Notes under the pieces: generated by a model
Told to the model about the DNA's origin: nothing
Databases searched by the model: none
Seen by the model: only the letters and a program-made list of their open reading frames with translations
Translations under genes and position numbers: made by a program
NCBI RefSeq assembly: GCF_900105455.1
Contig: NZ_FNSF01000002.1
Coordinates: 179,501-243,500, forward strand
Source of the DNA: Tenacibaculum sp. MAR_2009_124
GTDB lineage: Bacteria > Bacteroidota > Bacteroidia > Flavobacteriales > Flavobacteriaceae
Direction: 5' to 3'
DNA length: 64,000 nt
Shown: positions 37,713 to 45,432 of the stretch, piece after piece
Position numbering within the stretch: the stretch's first letter is position 1
How the letters are laid out: every line of letters starts with the position of its first letter

Positions 37713-37743
37713 TTTGTCCTTTATGAAAATCTGCTTAATTTTG
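37713..37743 (+). promoter_or_regulatory. Promoter of the NO-defence operon
   Basis: TTTG (37713-37716), 19 bases, TAATTTTG (37736-37743): a full match to the Bacteroidota promoter, placing transcription start about ten bases before the rrf2-type ATG at 37761. A regulator bound here would block the operon. Confidence 0.75.
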
Positions 37744-37760
37744 TCATAAATAGTTAATGT

Positions 37761-38198
37761 ATGTTTTCAAAATCTTGCGAATATGGTTTAAGAGCGACAA
37801 TTTACGTCGCGGAACAGTCTTCACTTGGCAATAGAGTGGGATTAAAGACTATCGCACTAGCTATTGATTCTCCCGAGGCCTTTACTGGTAAGATTTTGCA
37901 AACACTGACAAGAAACAATATTATCACGTCTATAAAAGGACCTTATGGAGGTTTTGTAATAGAAGATCATCAGGTAAAAAAACTAAAGTTGAGTGAAATT
38001 GTAAAGGTGCTGGATGGAGATAAAATTTATACTGGTTGTGGTTTAGGTTTAAAGCAATGTAATGAGAAATCACCGTGTCCACTTCATTACAAGTTTGTAG
38101 AGATAAGAGAACAGCTAAAAAACATGTTGGAAGAAAATACCTTGCATGACATTTTATATACGAATGGAAGAAAAAATTTACTATGGTTAAAAAGGTAA
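37761..38198 (+). CDS. Rrf2-family transcriptional regulator (NsrR/IscR-like)
   Basis: 145-residue winged-helix repressor of the Rrf2 family. The DNA-binding domain (about 1-70) has SCEYGLRATIYVA and KGPYGGF. Three cysteines, Cys93, Cys100 and Cys106 (spacing C-x6-C-x5-C), plus nearby His109 are suited to hold an iron-sulfur cluster. It is first in an operon with an iron-sulfur repair protein and NO reductase, so NO sensing is the likely role; IscR-like control is an alternative. The 3' end overlaps the next gene by 16 bases. A clean promoter lies at 37713-37743. Confidence 0.9.
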   Translation: MFSKSCEYGLRATIYVAEQSSLGNRVGLKTIALAIDSPEAFTGKILQTLTRNNIITSIKGPYGGFVIEDHQVKKLKLSEIVKVLDGDKIYTGCGLGLKQCNEKSPCPLHYKFVEIREQLKNMLEENTLHDILYTNGRKNLLWLKR

Positions 38199-38683
38199 AA
38201 AAATTTAAATATATAAAAGACAAAAATATCCGTTATAAAACAAATAAAAGGATAAAGAAAATATTACTTTATCTAGTTGCACTTTGGACAGGTTTTGTAC
38301 TGGCAATTAGTTTTATGGAAGCATGGCTAAAATTTCAAGCAGATGGAGTTACCAGAGAAATAGGTTTATCTATTGGTTCACTCGTGTTTAAGGCTCTAAA
38401 TTTAGTTGAACTTTTTATAGGTGGAACTGTCGTTGTTCTGATTCTATTGCCTAGGTCGTATCACATGTTAAATCTGTATAGATTTTTACCAATAATACTC
38501 ATTCTCTTGCTACAAACATTTTTTCTTCTCCCAATATTGGATTCGAGAGCAATGCTAATAATTAAAGGAATTTCAGTGGCAGAAAGCTACGATCATCTCT
38601 ATTACATAGTTCTAGAGGTAATTAAAGTTGTGCTACTTACTAAGGTTGGAATGCAAATAATAAAAACAAATGAATATAAATAG
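38183..38683 (+). CDS. Unrecognised membrane protein of the NO-defence operon
   Basis: 166-residue protein with a very basic N-terminus (about 1-26) and four membrane helices (about 27-47, 60-88, 98-118 and 135-155). I do not recognise the family; GFVLAISFMEAWLKFQ and LPRSYHMLN are notable. It overlaps the regulator gene by 16 bases and the RIC gene by 14, so translation is probably coupled and the gene is real. The place in the operon suggests a role in the response to NO or in respiration. Confidence 0.75.
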   Translation: MVKKVKKFKYIKDKNIRYKTNKRIKKILLYLVALWTGFVLAISFMEAWLKFQADGVTREIGLSIGSLVFKALNLVELFIGGTVVVLILLPRSYHMLNLYRFLPIILILLLQTFFLLPILDSRAMLIIKGISVAESYDHLYYIVLEVIKVVLLTKVGMQIIKTNEYK

Positions 38684-39398
38684 TCAAACACTAATATCAG
38701 ATATTGTCGCGGAGAATTATAAGACTGCGACCGTATTTAAAAAGTATGGAGTCGATTTTTGTTGCAACGGAAATAGAACTCTTTCGGAATTATCATCAGA
38801 TAGTAAAGTCGATGTTAATTCTCTAATTAATGAGATAGATAATACACTAAATGAAACTTCTAATGAAGGTAGTTTTATTGATTGGGAAATTGATTTTCTA
38901 AGTGATTATATATACCAAAACCACCATCTTTATATAGAGAAACAGATACCAGAAATTAAAGAATATTTACAAAAAGTGTGTGGAGTGCATGGTTCTAAAA
39001 ACCCAGAGTTACTTGAGGTTAGTAAATTGTTTAATGAAAGCGCGGGCGATTTGGTAATTCACATGAAAAAAGAAGAGCTCATACTTTTTCCTTATATAAA
39101 AAAAGTAGCTAAAGCAAAACGTGAAGGATGTAAGTTAGAAGCAACATCTTTCTCAAGTATCGAAAATCCTATAGAAATGATGCATGTGGATCATGATAAT
39201 GAGGGTGAAAGGTTCAGAGAAATAGCTAGATTAACAAATAACTACACTCCACCGAAAAATGCTTGTAACTCATATAGAATTGCTTATAAGTTATTGAAGG
39301 ATTTTGAAGAAGATCTACATAAACATATTCACTTAGAGAATAACATTTTATTTAGAAGGGCAATTTCCCTTGAAGCAGAACTTAATAGAAAACAATAA
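38670..39398 (+). CDS. Iron-sulfur cluster repair di-iron protein (RIC; ScdA/YtfE family)
   Basis: Cytoplasmic di-iron protein that repairs iron-sulfur clusters damaged by NO or oxidants (242 aa). The N-terminal DUF542 domain has the Cys pair CCNGNRTL (Cys31, Cys32). The hemerythrin-like domain follows with histidines and glutamates in QNHHLYIEKQ, HMKKEELILFPY, MMHVDHDNEGERF and HKHIHLENNILF. It sits between the membrane protein (14-base overlap) and the NO reductase gene (TAATG overlap). This is typical company for NO stress genes. Confidence 0.94.
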   Translation: MNINSQTLISDIVAENYKTATVFKKYGVDFCCNGNRTLSELSSDSKVDVNSLINEIDNTLNETSNEGSFIDWEIDFLSDYIYQNHHLYIEKQIPEIKEYLQKVCGVHGSKNPELLEVSKLFNESAGDLVIHMKKEELILFPYIKKVAKAKREGCKLEATSFSSIENPIEMMHVDHDNEGERFREIARLTNNYTPPKNACNSYRIAYKLLKDFEEDLHKHIHLENNILFRRAISLEAELNRKQ

Positions 39399-41638
39399 TG
39401 AAAAAAGTTTGGACAGCATTTATAACCGTAGTGGTACTATCGTTTGTGGCACTAATATGGGTAGGAACTGAAATATATCAAAAACAGCCTCCAATACCAC
39501 TAGAAGTAAAAATAAAAGAGAACAATGAGATTTTATTTTCAAAAAAAGATATTCAAGAAGGACAGAACATTTGGGAATCTATAGGAGGGATGGAAGTTGG
39601 TTCAATATGGGGGCATGGAAGTTATGTTGCCCCCGATTGGACGGCTGATTGGATTCATAGAGAAGCTATTGTTTTATTGAATAAATGGGCTCGAAATGAT
39701 TTCTCTTTAGAATATGAAGATTTAAATGAAGAGAAAAAAGCGGCATTAAAGGCGCGTTTAGTTAAAGAAATTCGAACGAATAGTTTTGATAACTTAAATA
39801 AAACTCTCTGGGTCTCTAAAATAAGAAAAGAAGCAATTCAATTAAACTCGGAATATTACTCAAAAATTTTCTCAGAAGGCCATGAAAAATACGCAATACA
39901 AAAAGCAGCGTTAACTGATCCAATTAAGTTAAAAAGACTTAATGCCTTTTTGTTTTGGACTTCTTGGGCGGCAAGTACTAATAGACCTGATAAAGATTAT
40001 ACTTATACATCAAATTGGCCGCATGAACCACTTATTGATAACACCATTACCCCTGACTCTCAGATGTGGTCTGGTTTTTCTGTAGTGCTACTAATATTAT
40101 TTATTGGAATATTGGCATACTATTATTTAAGAAATCATGAAAAAGGAGAGGCTATCGAAAATCCTAAATATGATCCTTTATTGAATATGAAACTATATGC
40201 CTCTCAAAAAGCTGTATTGAAATATTTTATTGTGATATCGCTTTTAATCTTCTTACAAATCATATTAGGGATTGTTACCGTGCACTATTCCGTAGAAGGG
40301 CAAGCATTTTTCGGATTTGAATTGTCCGAGTATTTTCCTTATTCCATTACAAGAACGTGGCATACTCAACTTGCGGTTTTTTGGATTGCTGCCACCTGGT
40401 TAGCTACAGGAATCTTTTTGGCTCCTATGATTAGTGGAAAGGAAATGAAATATCAAGTGCTGGGTGTAAACTTTTTATTTATAGCTCTTCTAGTTATTGT
40501 TCTTGGTTCAATGCTAGGTGAGTGGCTCGGAATTCATCAATTTTTTAGTCTAACAACTAATTTCTTTTTCGGACACCAAGGATTTGAATACATGGATTTA
40601 GGAAGGTTTTGGCAAATTCTTTTAGGTATTGGAATGATATTATGGATGCTTATGGTAGGGAGGAATATATTTTATGCTATAAAAAGGAACGACGACTCTA
40701 AACATTTATTGATAATGTTGCTCATTGCCGTAATAGCTATTGGAATGTTTTTCTTTTCTGGGTTAATGTATGGAGAAAATAGTTCGTTACCTGTTATTAA
40801 TTATTGGAGATGGTGGTTGGTGCATTTATGGGTCGAAGGTTTTTTTGAAGTATTTGCTACAGTAACCATAGCCTATATATTTTCAAGAATGAAAATTATT
40901 TCATCCAAAACTGCGGGAAAAGCTTCTATAGCTTCCGCTACAATATTTTTGGCAGGAGGGATTATAGGAACACTCCACCATTTGTATTATTCTGGAACAC
41001 CGGTTCAGGCTATTGCTCTTGGTGCCACATTTAGTGCTTTAGAAGTTGTGCCTTTAACCTTAATGGGATTTGAGATTAGAGAAAATTGGAATATACTAAA
41101 GCATAACGAATGGGTACAGCGTTATAAATGGCCAATATTTTTCTTTATTTCTGTGGCATTTTGGAATATGATTGGAGCTGGTGTTTTTGGCTTTTTAATA
41201 AACCCTCCAATTGCATTGTATTATATTCAAGGATTAAACACAACCTCGGTACATGCGCATACTGCAATGTTTGGAGTATACGGAATGTTAGGGATGGGAT
41301 TCATTTTAATTTGCTTAAGGCTTTATTCAAATAATAAATGGAATGAAAAGCCTTTAAAGAGAGCATTCTGGGGATTAAACATAGGATTAATATTAATGGT
41401 TATATTAAGTCTGCTACCCGTTGGAATAATTCAAGCATATACGTCAATCACGAAAGGGTATTCCTTTGCAAGGGATGCCGAATTGTTATATAGCCCGACA
41501 GTACAAGTGTTAAAATGGTTGAGAATTGTAGGAGATATTGTTTTTTCGATTGGTATATTTTATTTCTGCAGTTTTGTTATTAAGCAAACGATAAGGTGCT
41601 TGTTTAATAAAGAAAGGAGTACAGAAAATGCTAAATAA
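39398..41638 (+). CDS. norZ: Quinol-dependent nitric oxide reductase (qNor, single subunit)
   Basis: Inner-membrane enzyme reducing NO to N2O with quinol (746 aa, about 14 membrane helices). The N-terminal helix and periplasmic domain (WESIGGMEVGSIWGHGSYVAPDW) mark the quinol type. Haem and FeB ligands are in RTWHTQLAVFW, HLWVEGFFEVFA, LHHLYYSG and VHAHTAMFGVYG. There is no separate norC, as expected for qNor. It is the last gene of the coupled operon. No nitrite or nitrate reductase is in the window, so the role seems to be detoxification rather than full denitrification. Confidence 0.95.
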   Translation: MKKVWTAFITVVVLSFVALIWVGTEIYQKQPPIPLEVKIKENNEILFSKKDIQEGQNIWESIGGMEVGSIWGHGSYVAPDWTADWIHREAIVLLNKWARNDFSLEYEDLNEEKKAALKARLVKEIRTNSFDNLNKTLWVSKIRKEAIQLNSEYYSKIFSEGHEKYAIQKAALTDPIKLKRLNAFLFWTSWAASTNRPDKDYTYTSNWPHEPLIDNTITPDSQMWSGFSVVLLILFIGILAYYYLRNHEKGEAIENPKYDPLLNMKLYASQKAVLKYFIVISLLIFLQIILGIVTVHYSVEGQAFFGFELSEYFPYSITRTWHTQLAVFWIAATWLATGIFLAPMISGKEMKYQVLGVNFLFIALLVIVLGSMLGEWLGIHQFFSLTTNFFFGHQGFEYMDLGRFWQILLGIGMILWMLMVGRNIFYAIKRNDDSKHLLIMLLIAVIAIGMFFFSGLMYGENSSLPVINYWRWWLVHLWVEGFFEVFATVTIAYIFSRMKIISSKTAGKASIASATIFLAGGIIGTLHHLYYSGTPVQAIALGATFSALEVVPLTLMGFEIRENWNILKHNEWVQRYKWPIFFFISVAFWNMIGAGVFGFLINPPIALYYIQGLNTTSVHAHTAMFGVYGMLGMGFILICLRLYSNNKWNEKPLKRAFWGLNIGLILMVILSLLPVGIIQAYTSITKGYSFARDAELLYSPTVQVLKWLRIVGDIVFSIGIFYFCSFVIKQTIRCLFNKERSTENAK

Positions 41639-41705
41639 TAAGTATTATTAATCTTAGTATTCTCTAAATCTATCTAACAATATCAACAATGTTAGGGTTC
41701 CTTAC

Positions 41706-41713
41706 TATATTTG
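41706..41713 (+). promoter_or_regulatory. -7 box of the secreted protein gene at 41740
   Basis: TATATTTG, an exact match to TAnnTTTG, lies 27 bases before the ATG at 41740 and after the possible start at 41689. It supports the shorter protein and a separate promoter behind the NO reductase gene. Confidence 0.5.
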
Positions 41714-41739
41714 TTTTGATAACATTAAAACAAAAAAAA

Positions 41740-42495
41740 ATGAATTCCAAAACATTAAGGATTAACATTTTTACATCAGTGCTTATAGCTTTTTTAGGAG
41801 TTTTTAATGATGCAAAAGCTCAAAAAAAGACAAATAATTATGATAATGAGGATTTTCAGATACTACACACACAAATTACTCACAATAAAGACTTAGGAGT
41901 TACTATTTGGGAGATTAGGGTGAATGGTGAAGCGGGAAAAACGAAACCAAAAGCAAAAGGGCAACTCGATGGTGCTCCTGTATTGGGATATGTTTTTCCT
42001 ACTTCATTAAAATCAGCGGATGTCGGATTCAATGACGTAAAGGGAATAGTGGCTTTGGCATTAACTTCCCATCCAGATTTTGATGATACACCTCTTTGGG
42101 ATGAAGATATGGATGGTGATCCTAAAAACAAAGCAGATGGTCTTATTTGGCATCCTCACTGGGTTGTTTTAAAGGAAGACAAAAGAGTGGCGGGAGGACT
42201 TTCTGTGAAGCAATTTGTAAAAGAAGATGATGCTGTGATCTTACCAGCAACGAATCCAGGAATGCCTATGTATATGGATTCTCCTGGTTTTCCCGTAAAA
42301 ACGATTGGTCAAAGCATCAAGGTAATTGTGCCTGATTATAGAATTAAAAACAAAACATCTTTTTCTTACGACGGAGTGGCTGCATATATGATGGTTAACA
42401 CCAGCAAAACAAACAAACCAATGCTTGGGGTTTATAAAGTATATAGCATTGCAAGTGGGAATTTATCGCTTCCTTATAAAGTTATTCAGAAATAA
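41740..42495 (+). CDS. Secreted protein of unknown function
   Basis: 251-residue protein with a signal peptide (about 1-26, ending DAKAQ). I do not recognise a named family. The body reads as a beta-rich exported domain, with TIWEIRVNGEAGKTKPKAKG, LTSHPDFDDTPLWDEDMDGD and IWHPHWVVL. The acidic DEDMDGDP stretch could bind metal. It follows qNor by 101 bp and has its own -7 box, so it is adjacent to but perhaps not part of the NO operon. The start at 41689 in the same frame is rejected because it lies before that promoter. The DUF2024 gene follows 18 bp later. Confidence 0.75.
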   Translation: MNSKTLRINIFTSVLIAFLGVFNDAKAQKKTNNYDNEDFQILHTQITHNKDLGVTIWEIRVNGEAGKTKPKAKGQLDGAPVLGYVFPTSLKSADVGFNDVKGIVALALTSHPDFDDTPLWDEDMDGDPKNKADGLIWHPHWVVLKEDKRVAGGLSVKQFVKEDDAVILPATNPGMPMYMDSPGFPVKTIGQSIKVIVPDYRIKNKTSFSYDGVAAYMMVNTSKTNKPMLGVYKVYSIASGNLSLPYKVIQK

Positions 42496-42513
42496 TATAA
42501 AAAGTAATACAAT

Positions 42514-42777
42514 ATGAAAATTTCAGTTTATGATACCTATGTGCCTTTGAAATCAGGTAAAACAATGCATTTTGATATTCTTGTGAATGAAAATACAACA
42601 GTAGATAAAGTCTATAGCTATGGAAATACTTATTTAAAAAGTAAAGAAATAGATAATTATAAGCTAACAATGAAAGAATGTCAATTCTGCCATATAGAAA
42701 AGGCCTCTGAATCGCTTGAAAGAGAAATTTTGGAGAAAGATTTTTACATCATAGAAATGGAAAATTGCCATTTTTAA
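42514..42777 (+). CDS. DUF2024 family protein
   Basis: 87-residue protein matching the DUF2024 pattern: MKISVYDTYVPLKSGKTMHF at the start, then the ECQFCHIE motif (about 55-62) and the end EKDFYIIEMENCHF. Function is unknown. The C-x2-C-H arrangement hints at metal binding. It probably shares a transcript with the secreted protein 18 bp upstream. It is convergent with the tRNA-Pro gene. Confidence 0.85.
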   Translation: MKISVYDTYVPLKSGKTMHFDILVNENTTVDKVYSYGNTYLKSKEIDNYKLTMKECQFCHIEKASESLEREILEKDFYIIEMENCHF

Positions 42778-42794
42778 AAAACAAATAAGAAAAG

Positions 42795-42869
42795 TCGGGA
42801 TGAAAGGATTCGAACCTTCGATCTCTGGTCCCCCAGACCAGCACTTTAACCGGACTAAGCTACATCCCG
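42795..42869 (-). tRNA. tRNA-Pro (anticodon GGG)
   Basis: Acceptor stem CGGGATG (42869-42863) pairs with 42796-42802, with discriminator A. The anticodon stem CTGGT/ACCAG encloses loop CTGGGGG with anticodon GGG (proline). The first base C is typical of tRNA-Pro. CCA is not encoded. A -7 box TATTTTTG lies just upstream (42877-42884, minus strand). Confidence 0.95.
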
Positions 42870-42886
42870 ATGGATGCAAAAATAAT

Positions 42887-42918
42887 AAAAAATCTAGGAG
42901 TAATCCTAGATTTTTTTT
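42887..42918 (-). terminator. Terminator of the 76-residue protein gene
   Basis: 9-bp inverted repeat AATCTAGGA / TCCTAGATT (42891-42899 and 42904-42912) with A/T runs on both sides. It lies downstream of the gene at 43002-43232 and can work in both directions. Confidence 0.75.
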
Positions 42919-43001
42919 CAAGAATAAATTTTATTTATGAGAAGTTTTATACAACATTAAACAACTCATAATCTATAACGGCTTAATTTCAATTTTATTA
43001 T

Positions 43002-43232
43002 CTATACCGTTAAAGGAGCTCCTTTTAATCGTTTTTCTATTTTTTGTTTTACAACTGTTAAGCGCTTCATTAAATCCATTAACTGACTATCTTTCGTTTC
43101 TTTATAAACCTCGTTAATCTCTAAAATTATAGCCTTAGCTTCTCTTGAAGCCACAATTCTATCACTAGTTGTTACAAATTTGAATTTTCTGCTTTCAAAC
43201 TCTTCCGCTTTACTAATTAACTCTGTATTCAT
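43002..43232 (-). CDS. Small helical protein, unknown
   Basis: 76-residue, highly charged, probably all-helical protein (coiled-coil pattern at about 25-70) without signal peptide or membrane segment. I recognise no family. A GAAGGAAAT sequence directly before the ATG could be a ribosome-binding site, and a terminator follows at 42887-42918, so the gene is likely real. A -7 box TATATTTG at 43368-43375 (minus strand) is a possible promoter with a leader of about 130 bases. Confidence 0.6.
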   Translation of the reverse strand: MNTELISKAEEFESRKFKFVTTSDRIVASREAKAIILEINEVYKETKDSQLMDLMKRLTVVKQKIEKRLKGAPLTV

Positions 43233-43625
43233 ATTTCCTTCTTTCGTATTAAATTAAAACCATCTTTATATAGTTCTCAGTATCTATATGTTGAATTTAA
43301 TAAAATATTTTCGGCTTATTAAATTCTAAATTCTTTTTGTTCACAAAATAGCGACAAAATTGGGGGTCAAATATATAGCTATCTTTGAATTTTTTATGTT
43401 AAAAAAGAATCAAAAAATTTTATTTTGTAATAAATTTTTATTACTGGCTGTAAAAGTAAGTATTAGATTTCAAAAGTTAATGCAATATATTCAAATATAA
43501 TAAATGTTTTCTATTAACATAATAAATATTATGGAATTTTAAATGGTAATTTTTAAAATGTGTGAATATAGGTTTTGGAACGTATGATGGTATTGCATTA
43601 TCTTAGCTATTCATAAGTTAAATAA
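43233..43625. other. AT-rich divergent intergenic region
   Basis: 393 bases between divergent genes without a credible open frame. It holds a possible minus-strand -7 box (43368-43375). The plus-strand promoter of the DUF1684 gene may be the near-match TATCTTAG around 43600. I see no repeat or RNA structure here. Confidence 0.5.
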
Positions 43626-44240
43626 ATGATGAAAATGAAGGTAGTATTTGCGTTAATTTCAATGTTTTTTTTCGTGTCTTGTAGTTCTCAAGGTAAAAAA
43701 GAACTCCTTGGTAAGACCGATTTTCAAAAGAAAATGAATACCAAATTTAAAGATGCGTCAACCTCGCCATTGACTAAAAAAGGACTAAAAAAGTTTAAAG
43801 GACTTGATTTTTTTCCTGTAGATACTAAATACGAGGTAAAAGCGAAACTTATAAAAACTCCTGATGCACTTACATTTAATTTTCCAACCACAACTAATAG
43901 AATCGCAGTGTATAAAAAGTATGGAGAAATACATTTTACAATCGATGGAACAGAATTAAAACTTAATGTTTACAAAAACGAACTTCCAACTATTGGTTAT
44001 GAAAACCACCTTTTTCTTCCGTTTTTAGACAAAACGAATGGATCAACCTCGTACGGAGGGGGTAGGTTTATTGATGTTTTAACAACTGACGAGTTAAGCG
44101 ATGGTAGCATAGAAATAGATTTTAATAAAGCATATAACCCATATTGTGCTTATAGCGATCGTTATTCTTGTCCTATTACACCAGTGGAGAATTCTCTTAA
44201 TATTGAAATAAAGGCGGGAGTAATGGCTTATAGAAAATAA
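43626..44240 (+). CDS. DUF1684 family lipoprotein
   Basis: 204-residue lipoprotein: the signal peptide ends in the lipobox VSC (Cys19 or so), followed by SSQGKK. The DUF1684 core is clear in its second half: TSYGGGRFIDV, then EIDFNKAYNPYCAYSDRYSC and CPITPVENSLNIEIKAG. Function of the family is unknown. The start MMK gives two possible Met codons. It is a single gene with a bidirectional terminator (44240-44267) shared with the convergent enoyl-CoA hydratase gene. Confidence 0.88.
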   Translation: MMKMKVVFALISMFFFVSCSSQGKKELLGKTDFQKKMNTKFKDASTSPLTKKGLKKFKGLDFFPVDTKYEVKAKLIKTPDALTFNFPTTTNRIAVYKKYGEIHFTIDGTELKLNVYKNELPTIGYENHLFLPFLDKTNGSTSYGGGRFIDVLTTDELSDGSIEIDFNKAYNPYCAYSDRYSCPITPVENSLNIEIKAGVMAYRK

Positions 44241-44267
44241 AAAAAGCTCTTTTTTAAGAGCTTTTTT
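44240..44267. terminator. Bidirectional terminator between convergent genes
   Basis: 11-bp inverted repeat AAAAAGCTCTT / AAGAGCTTTTT (44241-44251 with 44256-44266), with A and T runs at both ends. Confidence 0.85.
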
Positions 44268-44971
44268 TATTTCGAAGGAGGTGTAAGTCCTTCATCAATA
44301 TCTTGCTGAATAGCTTTTTCTATTTTTCGTAGGTAATCTTTTCGAACTTTAAGTTTGGTTGCAGCATGAGCTTTTGCATTTAATTGGCCGAACATTTCGG
44401 CTATTTTAATGGCTGTAGGTAGCAAATGATCTTGAGGAACAACTTTATCAAGAAACCCTGCAGATATAGCGTCTTTTGGTTTATAAATTTCCGAATTATT
44501 AACACTTCTTTCTAAATAAACTGAGCTTAAGCGTGATTTTGCAATTTCAATACCAGCGTTGTGCATGGTCATACCGATCATGACCTCGTTTAATCCAATT
44601 TTGAAGTCACCTTCTGTCCCTAATCGATAATCTGCTGATAATAATAAGAAAGCTCCTTTGGCAATTGCATGTCCGTTACAAGCTATAATAATTGGAAAAG
44701 GAAAGCTTAGCATTTTTAAAGACAATTTAGATCCTTTAGTAACTAAATCGAGCGCAGATTGAGGAGAAGCAGTCATTGATTTTAGGTCATATCCACCAGA
44801 AAATATTCCCGATTGACCTGTTAGAATCACTATTTTTTTATTGGCCTCCGCTTTATCCAAACAAGCGTTTAATTCATCAACTACTTCGTGAGAAATTGCA
44901 TTTACTTTTCCATTGTTAAGTGAGATAATAGCATAATTACTATCCTCAGAATATTGTACTAGTTTACTCAT
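44267..44971 (-). CDS. Enoyl-CoA hydratase/isomerase family protein
   Basis: Crotonase-fold acyl-CoA enzyme (234 aa). The oxyanion-hole segments are GIFSGGYDLKSM (about 57-68) and CNGHAIAKGAFLLLSADYRLG. The catalytic-glutamate region reads FKIGLNEVMIGMTM, with one Glu, so a hydratase with the standard two glutamates is less certain. It is slightly short for the family. Two bases separate it from crcB upstream, so both may be co-transcribed. The acyl-CoA substrate cannot be told. Confidence 0.85.
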   Translation of the reverse strand: MSKLVQYSEDSNYAIISLNNGKVNAISHEVVDELNACLDKAEANKKIVILTGQSGIFSGGYDLKSMTASPQSALDLVTKGSKLSLKMLSFPFPIIIACNGHAIAKGAFLLLSADYRLGTEGDFKIGLNEVMIGMTMHNAGIEIAKSRLSSVYLERSVNNSEIYKPKDAISAGFLDKVVPQDHLLPTAIKIAEMFGQLNAKAHAATKLKVRKDYLRKIEKAIQQDIDEGLTPPSK

Positions 44972-44973
44972 TA

Positions 44974-45345
44974 TTAAACTATTTTAGTTATAAAAATCCC
45001 TGCAAAAACAGCTAAAAAACCTAGAATAAAACTGGCTAAAGTGTAGATAGCAAATGATAGAAAGTCTCCTGATTTTAGGAAAACATGATTTTCGTAAGCG
45101 AAAGAAGAGAAAGTGGTAAAACCACCACAAAACCCTGTAGCTAAAAATAATGTTTGACTTTGTGTTAAAGTTTGATTTTTGGCTGCTAGGCCTAAGATTA
45201 ATCCAATTAAAAAACTCCCTATAATGTTCGCAACAAAAGTTCCGTATGGAATACCATTTTGAGTATCATTTAAAAGTTTACCTAATAAATAGCGCAGTGT
45301 ACTACCAACGCCTCCTCCAAGAAAAACTAAGATTAACTGTTTCAT
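44974..45345 (-). CDS. crcB: Fluoride ion channel CrcB (Fluc)
   Basis: Small inner-membrane fluoride exporter acting as a dual-topology dimer (123 aa, four membrane helices). The family motifs GGGVGSTLRYLLG (9-21), TFVANIIGSFLIG and GFCGGFTTFSSFAYE (about 72-86) are intact. No crcB-type fluoride riboswitch is visible in the 87 bases upstream. The enoyl-CoA hydratase gene follows two bases downstream. Confidence 0.93.
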   Translation of the reverse strand: MKQLILVFLGGGVGSTLRYLLGKLLNDTQNGIPYGTFVANIIGSFLIGLILGLAAKNQTLTQSQTLFLATGFCGGFTTFSSFAYENHVFLKSGDFLSFAIYTLASFILGFLAVFAGIFITKIV

Positions 45346-45361
45346 TTCCTGCGAATATACT

Positions 45362-45387
45362 AAAACCCCAAAATTAATTGAGGTTTT
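45362..45387 (-). terminator. Weak terminator between the GyrI-like gene and crcB
   Basis: Ten-position stem with one mismatch (45362-45371 with 45378-45387). The T-tract is short, so read-through into crcB is possible. Confidence 0.4.
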
Positions 45388-45432
45388 AAATAGAATTGAT
45401 TATGTGATATTTCAAAAATAATTTTAGAAAAA

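Noticed and set aside
42664..42921. Minus-strand frame across tRNA-Pro
   Set aside because: It runs through the tRNA and the antisense of the DUF2024 gene; not a credible protein.
45346..45432. Fluoride riboswitch before crcB
   Set aside because: The 87-base gap holds only a weak terminator-like hairpin; I do not see the conserved crcB motif.
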